Source of the DNA: Welwitschia mirabilis
Taxonomy: Eukaryota > Gnetophyta > Gnetopsida > Welwitschiales
Direction of reading: 5' to 3'
DNA length: 23,041 bases
Assembly: GCA_051453625.1 (NCBI GenBank)
Contig: JBOZIK010000001.1
Coordinates: 276,149,698-276,172,738, forward strand
Shown: positions 19,625-23,041 of the stretch, piece after piece
How the letters are laid out: each line of letters starts with the position of its first letter
How positions within the stretch are numbered: position 1 is the first letter of the stretch
Translations under genes and position numbers: made by a program
The notes under the pieces: model-generated
Databases searched by the model: none
The model's input: only the letters and a program-made list of their open reading frames with translations
What the model was told of the DNA's origin: nothing

Positions 19625-22600
19625 GGTTAGGAATTTTTATATGTTCAACTTAATTTTTATAAGTCTAAATCTTGCTTCTAAAATAGCCTTGGTAAATAGA
19701 TTAATAAGATATTTATCTCTAAATACATGATTAAGATTAATTGTACCTCTTTGAACATGCTATCTAATGAAATAATATCTAATGTTAATATGCTTAGTTA
19801 TTGAATGCTGGTACTAGTATTATTACAGAAGAGTTAATTGCTTATCATCTCAACTCTGTAATCACATAAGGTGTGTATCATCCATAATAATTGAGTGCAA
19901 TAGGCTCTAGCGAATATGTACTCAGCTTTAGCCATGAAGAGAAATATCAAGCTTTGTTTCTTGGAACTTTAAGTAAAAATATGATTCCCAAGAAAGTAAC
20001 ATGATCTACTTGTACTTTTCTTATCATCTGTGCATCTGGCACAATCTACATCACTGTACCCAACTCAATCAAGTAAGGTATCATGAAGAAACCAAACACT
20101 AAAATTTCTTGTATGTTTAAGATATCTAAAAATTCTTTTAACTAAGGAGAGATAAGATTCCTTAGGATTGGATTAATAATGAGTACATATAACAACACTA
20201 AAAGTAATATTAGATCTAATAGATAATAAATATGAAAAACTACCAATCATACCTCTATACATGGATTGGTTTATAGGTTTACCTAATTTATCTTTACTAA
20301 TTTTATAGATGTAGACATCAAAGTGCAAATCTCTTTTACTTGATTGAGTTTGTACTTCTTTAAAAGCTCCTTAACATATTTCAATTAACTAAGAAAAATA
20401 CCATTCTTAAGATATTTGATCTACAATTCTAATAAAAAAATGATCTATCCAAACATGATCATTTCAAATTCTATTTGCATAATCTTAGAAAATTCAGCTA
20501 TTAGTTTTTCATTGGTAACTCCAAAAACTATGCCATCATCATATATTTGTAGGATAAGAATGTCTTTGTGAGTTATTTTATTAAATAAAGTATGCTTAAA
20601 ATTATTTCTTTTAAAGCCATTTTCTAACAAAAAATTTAATAACCATTTATACTAGGCTCTTAGCACTAGAAAGGCTTTTTGAGCTTGAACACATGTTCTA
20701 GATTATTGGAATTAATAAACCCTGGTGCTTACTCAAAATAAAATTCTTCATCAATAAAACCATTTAAAAAAATACTCTTTAAATTCATTTGAAAAATTTT
20801 CATATCACAAGAATAAACTAATAATAATCTAATAGATTCAAGCCTACCTACTAGATAGGTCTTATCATAGTCTATGCCTTGTTCTTGATTATATAGTTGC
20901 ACTACTAATCTAGCTTTGTTATGAACTATTATTCCTGATTCATCTAATTTATTTTTACAAATTAATTTTATGCTAATAATGTGTTTACCTTATGGTCTTG
21001 GCACTAAGTCTCATACATCATTTATTTGAACTGTAGGAGTTCCTTTTGCATGACTTCTAATCATTTCTCATGTTTCTCTGCTTTAGCTATATTTATAGGT
21101 TTAATATGAGATACAAAATAAAAATGAGCATAAATATTATTTATATGTCCTTTGGTTCTTATTCCTAAATTTAGATTCTCATTCATTTGATCAGTTGGCT
21201 GATCTCTTCTTATTCTGAGGGGAAGAGATGAACATTTTTAACAAGTAGTAGGTTTAGAGGTATTATCAATCTTCTCCTCATCAACTTTGCTTATAACATG
21301 TTGCTGATTACCTTGATCATTATTATAAAGAGTGTGTATGAATTCATCCTCATCATCTCTATTCATATTACTATAATTATGAGACTCTAAAATTTTAACA
21401 TGAATAGATTCTTTAACCTTATTTGAATCATAGTTAAAAACTTTATAGGCTTTTATTTGCTACGAATATCTAATAAAATACCATACATACCTTTAAGTTA
21501 GAATTTACTAGGATTCTTGTCATTCCAAATAATAAATTTACTACTAAAGACCCTAAAACACTTAACCATTAACTTCTTACCATTCCACAGTTTATAAGAG
21601 GTGCTTTGAATACTAGTCCTTAGAAAGATCTTGTTTGATATGTAGCAATCAGTATCTATAGCCTCAGCCCAAAAATACCTTGGAAGATTGTGTTCTCCTT
21701 GCATTTTCCTTAACATTTCCATTAAAACTCTATTCTTCCTTTCTACCACCCCATTTTATGGAGGTATTTGGGGAGCTGAAAACTGATGAAATATTCTAAA
21801 GTTATCAAAAAGTTAATAAAATTTTTATTTTCATACTCACCTCCATGATCAGACCTAATTTTCTTAATGGTGAGGCCCTTTTCATTATAAAATTCTCTAC
21901 AAAAATGATAAAACTTATCAAACACATTAAATTTAGAATGCAAAAATTCAACCTAGGTATATCTAATAAAATAATCAACAACCATAAAATATCTCTTACC
22001 ACTTAGACTTTGAACTTTTTTAGGACCTACTAAATCTAAGTAAAACATATCTATAAGTTATTTTGAGGATATTTTCAGCTTGAATTTAAAAGAGAATTTT
22101 ATGATTTTGCTTACTTAACAATGTTCATACAAGTCAGAATTGGAAAAACTAAGCTTGGATAACCCTCTAACTAACTCTTGTTGAGATATGATTCTCAATG
22201 TTACAACATTTGAATGATCCATTCTTATATGCCAAAAACATTCTTGACTCTCTTGAGTGAAATCACATAGATCTTCATCATTAGATTTTCCTCCTATAAA
22301 ATACAAGTTTCCTAGGTGATGGACAACTAAGAGTTCCTTATTAATAGAAATACTCTTTATCATACACTTATTTTTATCTAAAATAACTATATTCCATTTA
22401 TGACATATTTGATTAATAATTAAAAGATTATGCTTAAGGACCTCTACATATAAAACCTTATCAATTTTTAGAAGATCATATTCACATACCATTCTTTTTT
22501 CCTCAATGTTTGCTTTCCGATTATCACCAAAGGAAACCTCTTCCCCATCATAATTGATAAGTGTGTAAAACCTTCTTCTATTACCTATTATGTGTCTTGA

Positions 22601-22663
22601 ACAACTGGTGTTCAAGAATAATCTAGGATGCTCATTTTTTTTTAAAGTAGTTTGAATGAACAA
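19625..22663 (-). pseudogene. Decayed Ty1/copia pol: protease, integrase, RT, RNase H
   Basis: On the minus strand, LFLNTSCSRHIIGN near 22610 is the protease start. The catalytic Asp of DTG/DSG is Asn here. GAG-pre-integrase follows: FWHIRMDHSN and ELVRGLSKLSF (22150-22250); the first Cys of its CxxC pair reads Tyr. The integrase core has Asp in LDLVGP (~22050), Asp in IRSDHGGEYENK (~21850) and Glu in VVERKNRVL (~21745), so all three catalytic acids survive, with a frameshift near 21750. RT shows CKNKLDESGIIVHNKARLVV (~20960-20900), then YDDG (20532-20543) instead of YVDD. MYRGMIGS (~20260) precedes RNase H with YSDVDCA (~20050) and AKAEYI (~19915). The tail KHINIRYYFIR ... LFTKAILEARF (19785-19650) is the usual end of copia pol. 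Many stops, several at Trp positions. Confidence 0.95.
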
Positions 22664-22680
22664 CCCTTTGATAGAATCCT

Positions 22681-23041
22681 TTATAACCCATCTTTATTTG
22701 ATGAAAGTCTGATTATTTGTTGCTTTTGGTCTCCACTGGAATTTCCTATGACCAAAATGGTCTTAGGAATTAATAATCTTTTAAGCTCCTTTAGACTCAT
22801 GGTGTCTAAATTTTTACTCTCTTGAATTACAATAATCTTAAGTCTAAAGCACTTGGGCAAGTTCATCAAGGATTTTCTTATAACTCTTTGTTCTAGAATC
22901 TTTTCTCTCCTTACAATGCATGTGATCTTGGTTGTATATTCAGTGATAGATTCGTAATTCTTCATTTTAATATTTTTGAATTGAGTTATTAAGAATTGTA
23001 ATTTGGAATTTTTTAGAAAACTTATAACTTTATGAGCAATT
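22681..23041 (-). pseudogene. Decayed Ty1/copia gag (UBN2-type), runs off the right edge
   Basis: From the right edge, minus strand: KLQFLITQFKNIKMKNYES and ITEYTTKI, then EQRVIRKSLMNLP, VIQESKNLDTMSLKELKRLL. This matches the copia Gag pattern of L---F--LKM-E-ESV-EY, D--VV-KIL-SLP--F, I-E-KDLS-LS--EL-G-L. After that only about 65 codons remain before the protease motif, and the CX2CX4HX4C zinc knuckle is not seen. The usual stretch is longer, so a deletion has probably removed it. The N-terminal half lies outside the window. Confidence 0.85.

Larger units (their letters stand above)
16156..23041 (-). mobile_element. Large Ty1/copia retrotransposon, SIRE-like, partial
   Basis: Read on the minus strand: gag, then protease-integrase-RT-RNase H, then an extra ORF, a polypurine tract and a probable 3' LTR ending near 16156. 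The integrase-before-RT order is diagnostic of Ty1/copia. An additional ORF of several hundred codons after pol, together with an LTR of about 1.1 kb, points to the SIRE/Maximus lineage, which is an inference. The 5' LTR and start of gag lie beyond the right edge, so LTR divergence and target-site duplication cannot be checked here. All coding parts carry stops or frameshifts. The element abuts the truncated LINE at its left end. Confidence 0.85.

Noticed and set aside
1-23041. CRISPR array, operon or prokaryotic defence system
   Set aside because: The tandem repeats lack regular unique spacers, there are no intact ORFs, and all recognisable coding relics are plant retrotransposons.

Overview
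The window looks like intergenic nuclear DNA from a flowering plant. It is strongly AT-rich, has ten N gaps, contains many degenerate tandem repeats, and carries only retrotransposon-type coding traces. I found no intact host gene, no tRNA or rRNA gene, no CRISPR array and no bacterial-type operon. The plant assignment rests on the element types: SIRE-like Ty1/copia, Ty3/gypsy gag and a plant L1-type LINE. The species cannot be named from the sequence.

Layout. 1-5.4 kb holds unrelated tandem repeats: a 75-bp minisatellite, a ~475-500-bp duplication split by a gap, an array of diverged 120-190-bp units that each keep a small hairpin, and a 193-bp repeat. A possible tRNA-derived SINE head and an (AC)34 run ending in a gap follow. 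6.17-6.72 kb (minus strand) holds a decayed Ty3/gypsy gag. 7.8-8.1 kb has a 177-bp duplication. 10.2-10.8 kb (plus strand) holds primer-binding-site-like sequences followed by a second, different Ty3/gypsy gag of chromovirus type. A G-rich quadruplex candidate and a perfect 58-bp duplication lie at 11.4-11.75 kb.

12.84-16.14 kb (plus strand) is one long LINE relic. Endonuclease start, reverse transcriptase, C-terminal region and zinc-finger region can be read in the correct order and spacing, through many stops and frame changes. It breaks off inside the C-terminal zinc-finger region, where the end of a large minus-strand Ty1/copia element begins. That element runs from about 16.16 kb to beyond the right edge. 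Read on the minus strand it has gag (to 22.68 kb), protease-integrase-RT-RNase H (22.66-19.63 kb), an extra downstream 'env-like' ORF (19.23-17.67 kb), a polypurine tract and a probable 3' LTR of about 1.16 kb. This order fits the SIRE/Maximus lineage. The simplest history is a copia insertion into an older LINE, then decay of both.

Many premature stops fall where the family has Trp, Gln or Arg, which points to C-to-T (G-to-A) decay of methylated DNA. I see no clearly new biological system. The more unusual points are the nested junction, the hairpin repeat array, the perfect 58-bp duplication beside old decayed DNA, the partly duplicated env-like ORF, and two 100-N gaps that each sit between diverged copies of the same sequence.
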